NCBI RefSeq assembly: GCF_021732705.1
Contig: NZ_JAKFUM010000007.1
Coordinates: forward strand, 124,001 to 188,000
Source of the DNA: Nevskia sp.
GTDB lineage: Bacteria > Pseudomonadota > Gammaproteobacteria > Nevskiales > Nevskiaceae
Direction of reading: 5' to 3'
Length of the DNA stretch: 64,000 nt
Of the stretch, positions 1-7,704 are shown piece by piece. Below the pieces are notes generated by a model, which searched no databases, was not told where the DNA came from, and saw only the letters and a list, made by a program, of their open reading frames with translations. A program made the position numbers and the translations under genes. Numbering within the stretch: position 1 is the stretch's first letter; each line of letters begins with the position of its first letter.

Positions 1-968
1 CGGACCTGATGGCGGTGATGTTCGACGGCACCGACAAGATCCAGCATCAGGCCTGGCAGTTCGTCGATCCGAACCTGGTCCCGGCCGAGCGCAGCGAGTT
101 CTACAACCGCATGCGCGGCGTCTGCCGCGAGTACTTCGCGAACGTCGACCGCTACATCGAGAAGCTGGTGACGATGGCCGGTCCGGAATGCCAGGTGTTC
201 TTCGCCTCCGACCATGGCTTCACCGCCACCGTCGAAGTGTTGCGCATCAACAGCTTCCTCGAGGATCTCGGCTACCTGAAGTGGGCCGTCAACGACGGCA
301 GCGAACAGGCGCTGCGCCGCGAAGCCAGCGACTTCGCGAACCTCGACTGGTCGCAGACCACGGCGTACTGCCGGACGCCGTCGTCGAACGGCATCCACAT
401 CCGTCAGTCGACCAAGCCGGGCGAGCCGGGCATCGATCCGAAGGACTACATCCCGTTCCGCGACAAGCTCATCGCCGATCTGAAGACGCTGAAGAACGAC
501 GACGGCGAGCCGGTGATCGTCGACGTGCTCAAGCGCGAGGAATGGTTCCCGGGCCAGCACATGGAACGCGCCTGCGACCTGACCCTGGTGCTGCGCGACA
601 ACGGTTTCGTGTCGATCCGCAACATCAAGCCGGCAGTGGTCAAGCGCCCGAACCCGGCCGGCACGCATCATCCGGACGGCATCTTCATGGCCTACGGCAA
701 GGGCATTGCGGCCAATGGCCTGGTCGATCGTCTCGACATCCGCGATGTCTGCCCGACCCTGCTGTACAGCCTCGGCCTGCCGGTGCCGAGCGATTTCGAA
801 GGCAAGGCCGCCGAGCCGTTCTTCACCGAGAACTGGCTGGCCGAACATCCGGTCAAGATCGGCCGCGCGACCGTCGGCGGTGGCGAGAAGGCCAAGTCCG
901 AAGACATGGATGACGAGGAAAAGCGCCAGATCATCGAGCAGCTGCAGATGCTCGGCTACATGGAATAA
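1..968 (+). CDS. Alkaline phosphatase superfamily / type I phosphodiesterase-nucleotide pyrophosphatase (5' end cut off)
   Basis: The reading frame is open to the left edge (first full codon at base 3), so the N-terminus with the catalytic Thr/Ser nucleophile lies outside the window. The visible 321 residues are the C-terminal half of a metal-dependent phosphodiesterase. The segment after MFDGTDKIQH, the metal-binding SDHGF at about residue 67 of the visible part and the late GTHHPDG, just before a short glycine-rich stretch, are the Asp/His ligands typical of this superfamily. The last 25 residues are charged. The substrate could be a nucleotide, a phospholipid head group or a phosphonate/sulfate ester and cannot be told from this half. 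It leads a same-strand group with an acyltransferase, an ACP and a VOC protein, which suggests a biosynthetic cluster. Family assignment is good; the function is open. Confidence 0.8.
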   Translation, partial: DLMAVMFDGTDKIQHQAWQFVDPNLVPAERSEFYNRMRGVCREYFANVDRYIEKLVTMAGPECQVFFASDHGFTATVEVLRINSFLEDLGYLKWAVNDGSEQALRREASDFANLDWSQTTAYCRTPSSNGIHIRQSTKPGEPGIDPKDYIPFRDKLIADLKTLKNDDGEPVIVDVLKREEWFPGQHMERACDLTLVLRDNGFVSIRNIKPAVVKRPNPAGTHHPDGIFMAYGKGIAANGLVDRLDIRDVCPTLLYSLGLPVPSDFEGKAAEPFFTENWLAEHPVKIGRATVGGGEKAKSEDMDDEEKRQIIEQLQMLGYME

Positions 969-1081
969 GGCTGGGGCAACAACGAGGCTGCGGAATTCCC
1001 CGGTTCGGTGTCAGACTCGCGTCTGATGCCGGACCGGTCATGAGACCGGACAGAACCGGCGCATCACGAGCAAGGAACAGG

Positions 1082-1879
1082 ATGGAACCGTTAACCGGAG
1101 TTGACGTGGCGGCGCTGCCCGGACTGGGGCTCAGCGGCATCACGCTGACCGTCGGCAAGTCGATACAGGGCACGCTGGAGTTCGAGCGGCCCGCCATGGC
1201 GTTCGATCCCCGGCGGATCAAGGATTCGTCGCTCGGCGCGCACACCTACATCAACGGCCATGGCTCGACCGCCATCTACCGTTGCCACATCGGGCGCTTC
1301 TGCTCGATCGGCGAGGACGCGGTGCTGGGGCCGCCCGAGCATCCGGTGAGCTGGCTGTCGACCCACCCGTTCGCATTCTCGCGGCCGGAGCATGTGCCGG
1401 GGTTCTACCAGGTTCCGGAATTCGCGCGGCTCGCGCCGGATGGCCAGCCATCGGCGAGCGGCCAGCCGCTGATGCCGCTGACCGAGCCGCACACGCGCAT
1501 CGGCCACGATGTCTGGGTTGGCGTCGGCGCCTTCGTCAAGCGCGGCGTGTCGGTGGGCCATGGCGCGATCATTGCGGCCCATGCCGTGGTCACGCGCGAC
1601 GTGCCACCGTACGCGATCGTCGTCGGCATGCCGGCACGGGTGCTGAAGCTGCGCTTCCCGGAGCCCATCATCGAGCGCCTGCTGAAGCTGCAATGGTGGC
1701 AATACGATCTGGCGCCCCACAAGAAGACGCTGGATTTCTCGAACATCGAATCGACGCTGGATCGCCTCGAAGCCCTGCAGGCCGATGGCGCACTGGCGAC
1801 GCTGAGCCCGCAAACCTGGCGGCTGGTGCGCGAAGGCAAGACCTTTGCCGCGCAGCAGTTGCCGGAAAGCCTCTACTGA
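1082..1879 (+). CDS. Hexapeptide-repeat O-acyltransferase (CatB/xenobiotic acyltransferase type)
   Basis: A 265-residue left-handed beta-helix acyltransferase. The signature is the segment with GRFCSIGEDA followed by an HPVSWLSTHPF-like loop, then isoleucine/valine-rich hexapeptide turns (DVWVGVGAFVKRG, HGAIIAAHAVVTRDVPPYA) and the terminal GMPARVLKLRF that closes the helix in CatB-like enzymes. Such proteins form trimers and move acetyl or longer acyl groups from CoA or ACP to hydroxyls of sugars or small molecules. The start at 1082 is preferred over the in-frame ATG at 1040 because AAGGA lies 5 bases before it, and translation from 1040 adds only a basic, unconserved extension. The ACP gene begins 24 bases after its stop, so the acyl donor could be that carrier protein; this is inference. 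Confidence 0.85.
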   Translation: MEPLTGVDVAALPGLGLSGITLTVGKSIQGTLEFERPAMAFDPRRIKDSSLGAHTYINGHGSTAIYRCHIGRFCSIGEDAVLGPPEHPVSWLSTHPFAFSRPEHVPGFYQVPEFARLAPDGQPSASGQPLMPLTEPHTRIGHDVWVGVGAFVKRGVSVGHGAIIAAHAVVTRDVPPYAIVVGMPARVLKLRFPEPIIERLLKLQWWQYDLAPHKKTLDFSNIESTLDRLEALQADGALATLSPQTWRLVREGKTFAAQQLPESLY

Positions 1880-1903
1880 AACGGCTGCACCCTACCCGAC
1901 CTC

Positions 1904-2185
1904 ATGACCACGACTCGCGACACCTACATCCAGCAACTGATTGTCCTGCTCGAAGATTTCACCCAGGACTGGGATCATGAATTCGAAGGCCGCATGAATG
2001 CCGAAACGCGGCTGCTCGGCGATCTCGGCTTCGAGTCGATCGACATCATCCAGCTCGTCGTCGCGATCGAGGAGGACATCTCGAAGAAGAAGGTGCCGTT
2101 CGACAAGCTGCTGATGAAGGATGGCCGCTATGTCGACGACCTCACCATCGGCGGTATCGCAGACTTCCTGATCGCGTTCGTCTGA
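1904..2185 (+). CDS. Stand-alone acyl carrier protein
   Basis: A 93-residue acidic four-helix carrier. The phosphopantetheine site is Ser45 in the block DLGFESIDIIQL, a slightly altered version of the usual D-S-L motif with Ile after Ser-Ile-Asp. It is longer than housekeeping AcpP (about 78 residues) and has an N-terminal extension, so it belongs with accessory ACPs of specialised pathways. No fatty acid synthase genes are nearby. Its neighbours are an O-acyltransferase 24 bases upstream and a VOC protein 5 bases downstream, which suggests that it loads an acyl group for transfer to a small molecule or glycan. Identification is firm; the pathway is inferred. Confidence 0.88.
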   Translation: MTTTRDTYIQQLIVLLEDFTQDWDHEFEGRMNAETRLLGDLGFESIDIIQLVVAIEEDISKKKVPFDKLLMKDGRYVDDLTIGGIADFLIAFV

Positions 2186-2190
2186 CGTCG

Positions 2191-2610
2191 ATGGCCGCCG
2201 CTGGCAGCGATGCGCGGCGCAGCCTCGGCGCGCTGACCTTGCTGGTGCGCGACTACGACGAGGCAATCGACTGGTTCACCACCGCGCTCGGCTTCCATCG
2301 GATCGCCGATACCGATCTCGGGGGCGGCAAGCGGTGGGTGTTGGTGGCGGCGTCCGCAGACGCCGAAAGCGGTCTGCTGTTGGCGCGTGCCACCACGGAC
2401 GAACAGCGGGCCGCGATCGGCCGGCAAGCCGGCGACCGCGTGTTCCTGTTCCTGAACACCGACGATTTTGCCCGGGACCACGCGCGCATGGTTGCTGCGG
2501 GCGTGCGCTTCCTCGAAGCGCCGCGCCACGAGGCCTACGGAACGGTGGCGGTCTTTCTCGATCTGTGCGGCAACAAGTGGGATCTGCTGGAACGCCGCGC
2601 CGCATCCTGA
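2191..2610 (+). CDS. VOC (glyoxalase/bleomycin resistance/dioxygenase fold) protein
   Basis: A 139-residue single-module vicinal-oxygen-chelate protein. The N-terminal half carries the characteristic LTLLVRDYDEAIDWFTTALGF strand-helix, followed by a GGGKRWVLVA strand. The second half repeats the beta-alpha-beta-beta-beta unit (FLNTDDFARDHARMVAAGVRF) and ends with a VFLDLCGNKWDLLE strand containing the likely metal-ligand Asp and a Glu. It starts 5 bases after the ACP stop, so it is almost certainly cotranscribed. Family members are lyases, isomerases, dioxygenases or drug-binding proteins, and the substrate cannot be predicted. A role in a cluster could be tailoring or self-protection. A strong terminator follows. 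Confidence 0.82.
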   Translation: MAAAGSDARRSLGALTLLVRDYDEAIDWFTTALGFHRIADTDLGGGKRWVLVAASADAESGLLLARATTDEQRAAIGRQAGDRVFLFLNTDDFARDHARMVAAGVRFLEAPRHEAYGTVAVFLDLCGNKWDLLERRAAS

Positions 2611-2634
2611 CTTCGCCAGCCTTTCCGCCGCAAC

Positions 2635-2670
2635 GAAAAAGCCCGAGGACCTGAGTCCCCGGGCTTTTTC
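2635..2670 (+). terminator. Intrinsic terminator after the ACP-VOC operon
   Basis: An 11-bp perfect stem (2635-2645 with 2660-2670) runs from an A-rich left arm GAAAAAGCCCG to a right arm CGGGCTTTTTC, so it reads as a terminator with a T run on the plus strand. The A-rich left arm would supply a T run on the other strand too, so it could also stop minus-strand transcription from the protease gene. Confidence 0.85.
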
Positions 2671-2684
2671 ATGCAGACCGGCGG

Positions 2685-2715
2685 TCGATCGGGCGACGTG
2701 GCGTCGCCCGATCGA
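2685..2715 (-). terminator. 14-bp perfect hairpin 3' of the PA-domain protease gene
   Basis: Arms 2685-2698 (TCGATCGGGCGACG) and 2702-2715 are perfectly complementary with a 3-base loop. The hairpin lies 9 bases beyond the minus-strand stop codon. There is no T run directly after it, but the stem at 2635-2670 follows 14 bases further on and supplies one. The two may act as a tandem terminator or as mRNA 3'-end protection. Confidence 0.55.
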
Positions 2716-2724
2716 CTAACCGGC

Positions 2725-4344
2725 TTACGGGCGCGGCGAGAAGCTCCGCAGTGCGTCGGACAGACCGCAGGCGCCGAACGAGATCCGCTGACGGGTCGTG
2801 ATCAGCCCGGCCGCTTCATAGCCGCGGCCCACCTGGGTGATGCAGGCGCTGTAGCCGAGCGGACGGCCGACATTGGCCGCCACGCACTGCTGCACGGCCG
2901 GCAGCACCAGCGTGCCGTCCGCCAGAGCGCCGGGCACCTGCGTCTCGCAACGGCCCAGCGTGACGTTCTCGAGCTGCCAGCCGATGTCCTGCATCAGCGA
3001 CGGCGTCAGATCGAGCGTCTGCGAAGCACGCAGCGTGCTGGTGATCGCCGGCTCCATCAGCAGATTCGGCGCAGCCGTGGTGTCGAAGTGCGAGATCGAC
3101 GAACCGAGCGCGACCACGGTCGGCGCGAAGACGCGGACGAAGCCTTCTTCGGCACCGGCACGACGATTCTGATCGGTGAAGTACTCGACGTTGACGCCCG
3201 GCGTCGCCGCACGGATCGCCGCACCATCTTCGAGCGAGATGCCGATCGTGGCGACCGTCACCGCCGGATCGGTGCCGCCGAGCCCGATGGCACCGGCACC
3301 GGCCACGTTGTTGGCGATGATCACGGCACGGGCGCCCGCGTTCTGCGCATTCAGCGCCTTCACCGCAAAGCCGCAGGTGCCGCGATTGACCAGCGCCACA
3401 CGACCCGCCACGGCGGCGGCATTGGTGAACGGCTCGCAGCCGTCATCGATGCTCGGACCGCCACCATCGATGCCCGGCACGATCGCGCCGTTGAGCGTGG
3501 CGGCGGACGGCGCCGCACCGAAGCTGGCCGTGCCGAACACGATTTCGCGATTGACCGTGCCGGTCAGGCGCACGCCTTCATAGGCGCCGAGCACGCGACG
3601 GGCGTTGGCGGTGACGTTCGGGCCGCTCCAGACCACACGACCGTTCGAGATCGCCGACGCGATGATCTGCTGTGCGTTCAGCTGATCCCACTGCAGGTCG
3701 ATATTCAGGTCGCGGGTAAAGGCCATGTAGATGTCGGCCTGCCCAGCCGGCAGTGCGCCGGTGGCTTCGTTGGCGAAGTTCTGGAAGCCCAGACCGTGCG
3801 CCACTTCGTGCATGAACGTGTTGAGGAAGTCGATCGCGCCGGGCGGCGGGTTGTTGTCGAGGCCGTAGTAGAAACCGGGCCCGGCAATGCAGTCCGCCTG
3901 GCCGACCGCGCCGTTGAAGTTCGCCTGAATATCATCGCCTTCCGGGTCGAGGTCGACGCCGGCAATCGAGTTGGCGACGGCGGAGCCGTACCAGCGGCCG
4001 GCACGCGGTGCGTTCGGGAAGTCGCTGAAGATCGACAGCGCGCCGGCCGAAGCCAGCGTGCCGCCGGTCGCGGTGCAGTTCAGGCGCGCGAACGAGCCGC
4101 GCACGATGATCGGCACATCGCTCCGGAGCACGCTGCCCCACAGTTCCAGCGCGCGGCGATACGCGATCAGACGCTGCTCGCCGAGCGTGGTGCCGACATT
4201 GCCGCCGACCGGTGCCGCCGGGGTCGGGTCGTTGAAGCCGATGCCTGGCGCGTCGGTGTTGTTGAGAATCAGCTGGGCCGCATGCACCGGGGCAGTGGCC
4301 AGCAGCGCCGCGCCGAGGGCGGCGATCGCAAGTTTCCGGATCAT
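2725..4344 (-). CDS. Secreted zinc metalloprotease with inserted PA domain
   Basis: A 539-residue exported protein. A signal peptide (MIRKLAIAALGAALLATAPVHA) is followed by a domain with the zinc motif HEVAHGLGF, the metzincin-like HExxHxxGF form. A protease-associated (PA) domain follows (about residues 280-360) with the pattern GCEPF, RVALVNRGTCGF, AGARAVIIANN, and then a long C-terminal part with several cysteines that probably form disulfides. The start is the ATG at 4344: GGAG lies 8 bases upstream, and the GTG at 4353 overlaps that site. The upstream gene stops 5 bases before this ATG, so the two are probably translationally coupled. The role is likely extracellular protein breakdown or maturation. 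The protease family is inferred from the motif. Confidence 0.8.
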   Translation of the reverse strand: MIRKLAIAALGAALLATAPVHAAQLILNNTDAPGIGFNDPTPAAPVGGNVGTTLGEQRLIAYRRALELWGSVLRSDVPIIVRGSFARLNCTATGGTLASAGALSIFSDFPNAPRAGRWYGSAVANSIAGVDLDPEGDDIQANFNGAVGQADCIAGPGFYYGLDNNPPPGAIDFLNTFMHEVAHGLGFQNFANEATGALPAGQADIYMAFTRDLNIDLQWDQLNAQQIIASAISNGRVVWSGPNVTANARRVLGAYEGVRLTGTVNREIVFGTASFGAAPSAATLNGAIVPGIDGGGPSIDDGCEPFTNAAAVAGRVALVNRGTCGFAVKALNAQNAGARAVIIANNVAGAGAIGLGGTDPAVTVATIGISLEDGAAIRAATPGVNVEYFTDQNRRAGAEEGFVRVFAPTVVALGSSISHFDTTAAPNLLMEPAITSTLRASQTLDLTPSLMQDIGWQLENVTLGRCETQVPGALADGTLVLPAVQQCVAANVGRPLGYSACITQVGRGYEAAGLITTRQRISFGACGLSDALRSFSPRP

Positions 4345-4349
4345 GGCGC

Positions 4350-4736
4350 TCACTCCGTCGGCAGGGCAGCGGCAGGGGCGGCCGGCTGTTCCAGCCCGCC
4401 TTCGGAATGGCTGACCGCGAGCTTGCCGTCGCCCTGATGGCTGGCGTTGAGCTGGACCATGTATTCCTCGGTCAGCCGGGCCGACTTCATGCCGTTCGGC
4501 GCAGTGCGCACGACCAGCGCGGCGGACGGCGCCGTGCGCTCGGCGGCGGACATCGTCGCCAGTTCTGCGGCGGTCGGCGCACGCAGCGCGCCGGTGACCG
4601 CATCGCGCACCACACGCAGGCCGTCGGAGGCGACCGGCGCTGCCGTGTCGGCAGGCGCTTCGGCCTGCACCATCGGCGCGGCGAGTGCACTCGCCAGCCC
4701 GATGACCATCAAGGTTGTCGATGACGCAAATTTCAT
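4350..4736 (-). CDS. Small secreted protein paired with the PA-domain protease
   Basis: A 128-residue protein with a clear signal peptide (MKFASSTTLMVIGLASALAAPMVQA). The start is the ATG at 4736, with AGGGAGA 6 bases upstream; the open frame extends further but without a signal. The mature part has a GLRVVRDAVTGALRAPTAAE segment and a later NGMKSARLTEEYMVQL segment. This layout resembles small exported proteins annotated as post-PEP-CTERM-1 in related bacteria; that resemblance is from memory and uncertain. No cysteines are seen in the mature part. It is encoded immediately before the protease and is a candidate chaperone, inhibitor or pro-region supplied in trans. Confidence 0.6.
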   Translation of the reverse strand: MKFASSTTLMVIGLASALAAPMVQAEAPADTAAPVASDGLRVVRDAVTGALRAPTAAELATMSAAERTAPSAALVVRTAPNGMKSARLTEEYMVQLNASHQGDGKLAVSHSEGGLEQPAAPAAALPTE

Positions 4737-5215
4737 GAGTATCTCCCTGAGTCGAATGTATTGAGCAATACAGCGCACGAGAACAACGAAATCACGGCAC
4801 AGCGATGCCGTTTGCCGTTCGATCCGGTGCGCCTTTCCAGTCGGCGTCAGCACCCGCTGGAACCGCGGCGAGCGCTTGAATTCGACTGGCGGCAGAGTCA
4901 GAAACGAACGTGCGGCATGGAAATTGAAGACGCTATGAATATTGCATTATCGTTGCCGCATGTCGCCCCCCGAGCCTGCTTTTCGTCGGCTTTCCGGAGA
5001 TTCGGCGCGACGCAGGGCGATACGTCGTCGCCAATGTCAATCCCATGTCAAGCTCTGGCAATACGGGAGCGGCATGCTGGGAGAACGACAGCGCACCGGA
5101 TGTTAATGCCGGCGGTCGATGTCCTCGCCGCAGCGACGACTACATCTTCAGATCAGTGCCGGGCGACATATCCTTTGCGCTCGTCGATCCACGCCAACCG
5201 GAACCCGCAGAACGC
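4737..5215. other. Divergent intergenic region with an inverted repeat
   Basis: This 479-base stretch separates the protease pair (minus) from the alpha/beta hydrolase (plus), and I see no credible gene in it. GTATTG-AG-CAATAC at 4758-4771 is a 6-bp-arm inverted repeat 22 bases before the ATG of the small secreted protein and could be an operator or leader hairpin. An AT-rich patch near 4920-4955 is unusual for this GC-rich DNA and may hold a promoter. An open frame covering 4761-5234 has no recognisable features. Confidence 0.4.
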
Positions 5216-6109
5216 ATGGCCGAAGTGCAGTTGAACGGTGTCACCATCGCCTACCAGCAACTCGGCGAAGGGCCTGATCTGGTGCTGGTCCACGGGCTCG
5301 CAGCCAGCCGCGCCTTCTGGTTCCTGCAGTACGCGATGCCGCTGGCCAAGCACTTCCGGATCACGCTGTTCGATCTGCGCGGCCATGGCTACAGCAGCAT
5401 GCCGCCGAGCGGTTACGAAGCGATTCGCGCGGCCGACGACATCCTCGGCCTGCTCGATCATCTCGGCATTGCCGACTGTGCTCTCGTCGGCCACAGCTAC
5501 GGCGGCGGTGTCGCGCTCGAGTTCGCCGGCGCCCATCCGGAACGGGTCAACCGCCTGGCCGTGCTCGATACCAAGGTCAATGCACTGCAGCCCAGCCAGC
5601 GGCTCAGCGACTCACCGTATCTGTCGCCGTTCGAGGTCGAAGTCGCGCACAAGTCCGGACACGACTGGGAGCAGGAACAGCAGGTCGGTCTGCTGTTTCT
5701 CGAAGTGCTGGCGCGCTGGCGCACCGGCGGCGGCGGTGCCGAACTGAAGGACGTGTTCACGCCGTTCGGCGAAGGACGCGGCGCCCAGCGCACGGCCAAG
5801 CAGTATCTCGAACTGATCGATTCCACGACCGCCCTGGCGGAAATGGTGCTGCCCGGCATCGATGGCCCCGCGATCGCGGCGCTGCCGATGCCCTGCCTGT
5901 GGATCTACGGCGAATGGTCGCGCTGCATGCCGAGTTGCCGGGCGCTGTCGGCGCTGCGCGCGGCGGATGAGTTCCGGATCGTGCCGAAAGGCGGGCACTT
6001 CTTCCCGATCAGCGATGCCGCCATCGTCATGGGCTGGCTGAAGCCGTTTCTCGGAATCACCGAAGAAACCGCTGCCGCACCTCTGCCCGGCGGCACGGCC
6101 GAAAGCTGA
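5216..6109 (+). CDS. Alpha/beta hydrolase
   Basis: A 297-residue alpha/beta-hydrolase fold protein without a signal peptide. It has an oxyanion-hole strand LVLVHGLAAS (residues 22-31), the strand LFDLRGHGYS, the nucleophile elbow GHSYGGG with Ser94, and a C-terminal KGGHFFP with the catalytic His. In the acid position the usual GE-x-D pattern reads YGEWSRCMP, so the Glu or another residue must serve as the charge-relay acid. This departure makes the exact reaction (esterase, thioesterase or C-C hydrolase) unclear. The start at 5216 matches the family's N-terminal strand; the open frame extends to 5045 without conserved sequence. Confidence 0.8.
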   Translation: MAEVQLNGVTIAYQQLGEGPDLVLVHGLAASRAFWFLQYAMPLAKHFRITLFDLRGHGYSSMPPSGYEAIRAADDILGLLDHLGIADCALVGHSYGGGVALEFAGAHPERVNRLAVLDTKVNALQPSQRLSDSPYLSPFEVEVAHKSGHDWEQEQQVGLLFLEVLARWRTGGGGAELKDVFTPFGEGRGAQRTAKQYLELIDSTTALAEMVLPGIDGPAIAALPMPCLWIYGEWSRCMPSCRALSALRAADEFRIVPKGGHFFPISDAAIVMGWLKPFLGITEETAAAPLPGGTAES

Positions 6110-6202
6110 TCGCGAGCGGAGGACCGCCCTGCGCTCCCGTTCGATCCGTCGGCCGTCGCGCGATTCCGGATTGCTGCGATGCAGTCAACGTCTCGGCGAT
6201 CA

Positions 6203-6224
6203 TTTGTAAAACTTTTGTATAAAT
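6203..6224 (+). promoter_or_regulatory. AT-rich promoter candidate before the HiPIP gene
   Basis: A short AT-rich island in otherwise GC-rich DNA contains TATAAA at 6218-6223, a good -10 element, about 77 bases before the HiPIP start codon. No convincing -35 hexamer sits at the right spacing, so an activator may be needed. Confidence 0.35.
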
Positions 6225-6299
6225 CGGAATCAGTTTCGTTTCGTCATCGGAAAATGGATCGGCTTATTCTCCGGCAACCCTTGTCCTTGGAGTCTGTCG

Positions 6300-6632
6300 A
6301 TGAGTGATGCGAACACGCTGTCCCGTCGTCGTTTCCTGTCGCTGGCCGCCCTCGCCGCGGCCGGCACCAGCGGCCTGATCGCCACCCGTGCAGTCGCGGC
6401 CGACCTGCCGGCGCTGGCCGCCGATGATCCGCTTGCGAAATCGCTGAACTACGTGCCGGATGCCTCGAAGCTGACGGCGGCCAGCGCGCCGACGTTCAAG
6501 CCGGGCAGCGCCTGTGCGAAGTGCTCGCTGTATTCGGGCGCTGCCGGTGCCGCCAGCGGTCCCTGCGGCATCTTTGCCGGCAAGGCCGTGTCCGCCAAGG
6601 GCTGGTGCATCTCGTACGCAGCGAAGGCCTGA
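6300..6632 (+). CDS. hip: High-potential iron-sulfur protein (HiPIP)
   Basis: A 110-residue periplasmic electron carrier. A Tat signal with twin Arg (SRRRFLSLAALAAAG) is expected because HiPIPs are exported folded with their cluster. The mature part has the four [4Fe-4S] cysteines Cys72, Cys75, Cys89 and Cys103 in the family pattern CxxC-13-C-13-C, with Gly and aromatic residues around the last cysteine (GWC). HiPIPs pass electrons between cytochrome bc1-type complexes and terminal oxidases or reaction centres. It appears monocistronic, with an AT-rich promoter region before it and a strong terminator after it. Confidence 0.93.
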   Translation: MSDANTLSRRRFLSLAALAAAGTSGLIATRAVAADLPALAADDPLAKSLNYVPDASKLTAASAPTFKPGSACAKCSLYSGAAGAASGPCGIFAGKAVSAKGWCISYAAKA

Positions 6633-6648
6633 ACGCCGCCAGCGGCAG

Positions 6649-6685
6649 AAAGCCCCGGTGCGCATCGCGCGCACCGGGGCTTTTT
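6649..6685 (+). terminator. Strong intrinsic terminator between HiPIP and dienelactone hydrolase genes
   Basis: A 15-bp perfect stem pairs 6649-6663 (starting AAAGCCCCGG) with 6669-6683 around a 5-base loop and ends in five T. The A-rich left side gives it some bidirectional character, which suits the convergent genes on each side. Confidence 0.92.
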
Positions 6686-6710
6686 CATGTCTCGCCGTGG
6701 CGAGCGCGCG

Positions 6711-7613
6711 TCAGACGCCGTTGCGGGTGAACCAGTCCTGCAGCCGCACCCAGCCATCGTTCGCCTGCTTCTCGCGGTAGCTCGGCCGGTAGTCGGCGTG
6801 GAAGCCGTGCGGCGTGTCCGGATACAGGACGATTTCCGACGCATTCGCGGCCGGGTTCTTCGATGCGGCGAGCTTCGCCCGCATCTGCTCGACCGTGTCG
6901 TTCGGGATGCCGCTGTCGGCCGCGCCGTACAGGCCGAGCACCGGCGCCTTGAGTTCGTCGACCAGATCGATCGGATGTTTCGGCGTCAGCGCCGTGCCTG
7001 GCCGGACCAGCGCGCCGTACCAGGCCGCGCCGGCCTTCACGCGAGGGCTGTGCGCGGCATACAGCCAGGTGATGCGGCCACCCCAGCAGAAGCCGGTGAC
7101 GGCGAGACGGCCCGGATCACCGCCGTTCGCCGCGGCCCATGATGCGGTCGCGTCGAGGTCGGCCATGACCTGCGCATCCGGCACCTTGGACACGACGTTC
7201 TCGAACAGGTCCTTGATTTCCTTGTACTGCGTCGGATCGCCCTGCCGCGCGTAGAGCTCCGGCGCAATCGCCAGATAGCCGAGCTGCGCGAAGCGCCGGC
7301 AGACGTCCTTGATGTGCTCGTGCACGCCGAAGATTTCCTGCACCACGAGCACCGTCGGCAGCTTGTCGCCGCTGTTCGGCTGGGCGCGGTACGCCGGAAT
7401 GAAACCGTCGGCGGCGGGAATCTTCACTTCACCGGCGGTGATGCCGGCGGTGCCGGTGGTGATCAGGCTCTGCGCTTCGATCGGCTGGACCGACAGCGCG
7501 AAGCCGCTGGCCAGCGTGGTCACGACAAAGCGCCGGCGCGAGGCATCGGCGAGAACTTGTGCGGCGGCATCGGGGGCTTCCGGGTGCATGTGTGGCTCCA
7601 TGGGGGCGGACAT
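6711..7613 (-). CDS. Exported dienelactone hydrolase family protein
   Basis: A 300-residue alpha/beta hydrolase of the dienelactone hydrolase family. The triad is visible: Cys176 in GFCWGGR (Cys replaces Ser as nucleophile), Asp233 in GAADSGIP and His269 in [10 protein letters not shown], with the conserved Glu93 in [10 protein letters not shown]. The first 48 residues hold a twin-arginine signal ([17 protein letters not shown]), so the enzyme is probably periplasmic, unlike the cytoplasmic enzyme of chlorocatechol breakdown. Starts at 7613, 7601 and 7589 are all possible. No aromatic-degradation genes are nearby, so the substrate is probably another lactone or ester. Confidence 0.87.
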   Translation of the reverse strand: MSAPMEPHMHPEAPDAAAQVLADASRRRFVVTTLASGFALSVQPIEAQSLITTGTAGITAGEVKIPAADGFIPAYRAQPNSGDKLPTVLVVQEIFGVHEHIKDVCRRFAQLGYLAIAPELYARQGDPTQYKEIKDLFENVVSKVPDAQVMADLDATASWAAANGGDPGRLAVTGFCWGGRITWLYAAHSPRVKAGAAWYGALVRPGTALTPKHPIDLVDELKAPVLGLYGAADSGIPNDTVEQMRAKLAASKNPAANASEIVLYPDTPHGFHADYRPSYREKQANDGWVRLQDWFTRNGV

Positions 7614-7704
7614 CGGGACGCGCCATCTTACTCACTGCCCGTCCCGCGTCGCGGTCGGCCGCCAGCAGCGCGGCGACATTGCGGGCGCAGACGCCCGGCA
7701 GCCG

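Noticed and set aside
2671-4437. 588-codon plus-strand frame opposite the PA-domain protease
   Set aside because: It is antisense to a protein with a signal peptide, an HExxH motif and a PA domain. Its product is Arg/Gly/Ala-rich with no recognisable domain, typical of GC-rich shadow frames.
4761-5234. 157-codon plus-strand frame before the alpha/beta hydrolase
   Set aside because: No domain, no signal, no ribosome site, and it overlaps the hydrolase start.
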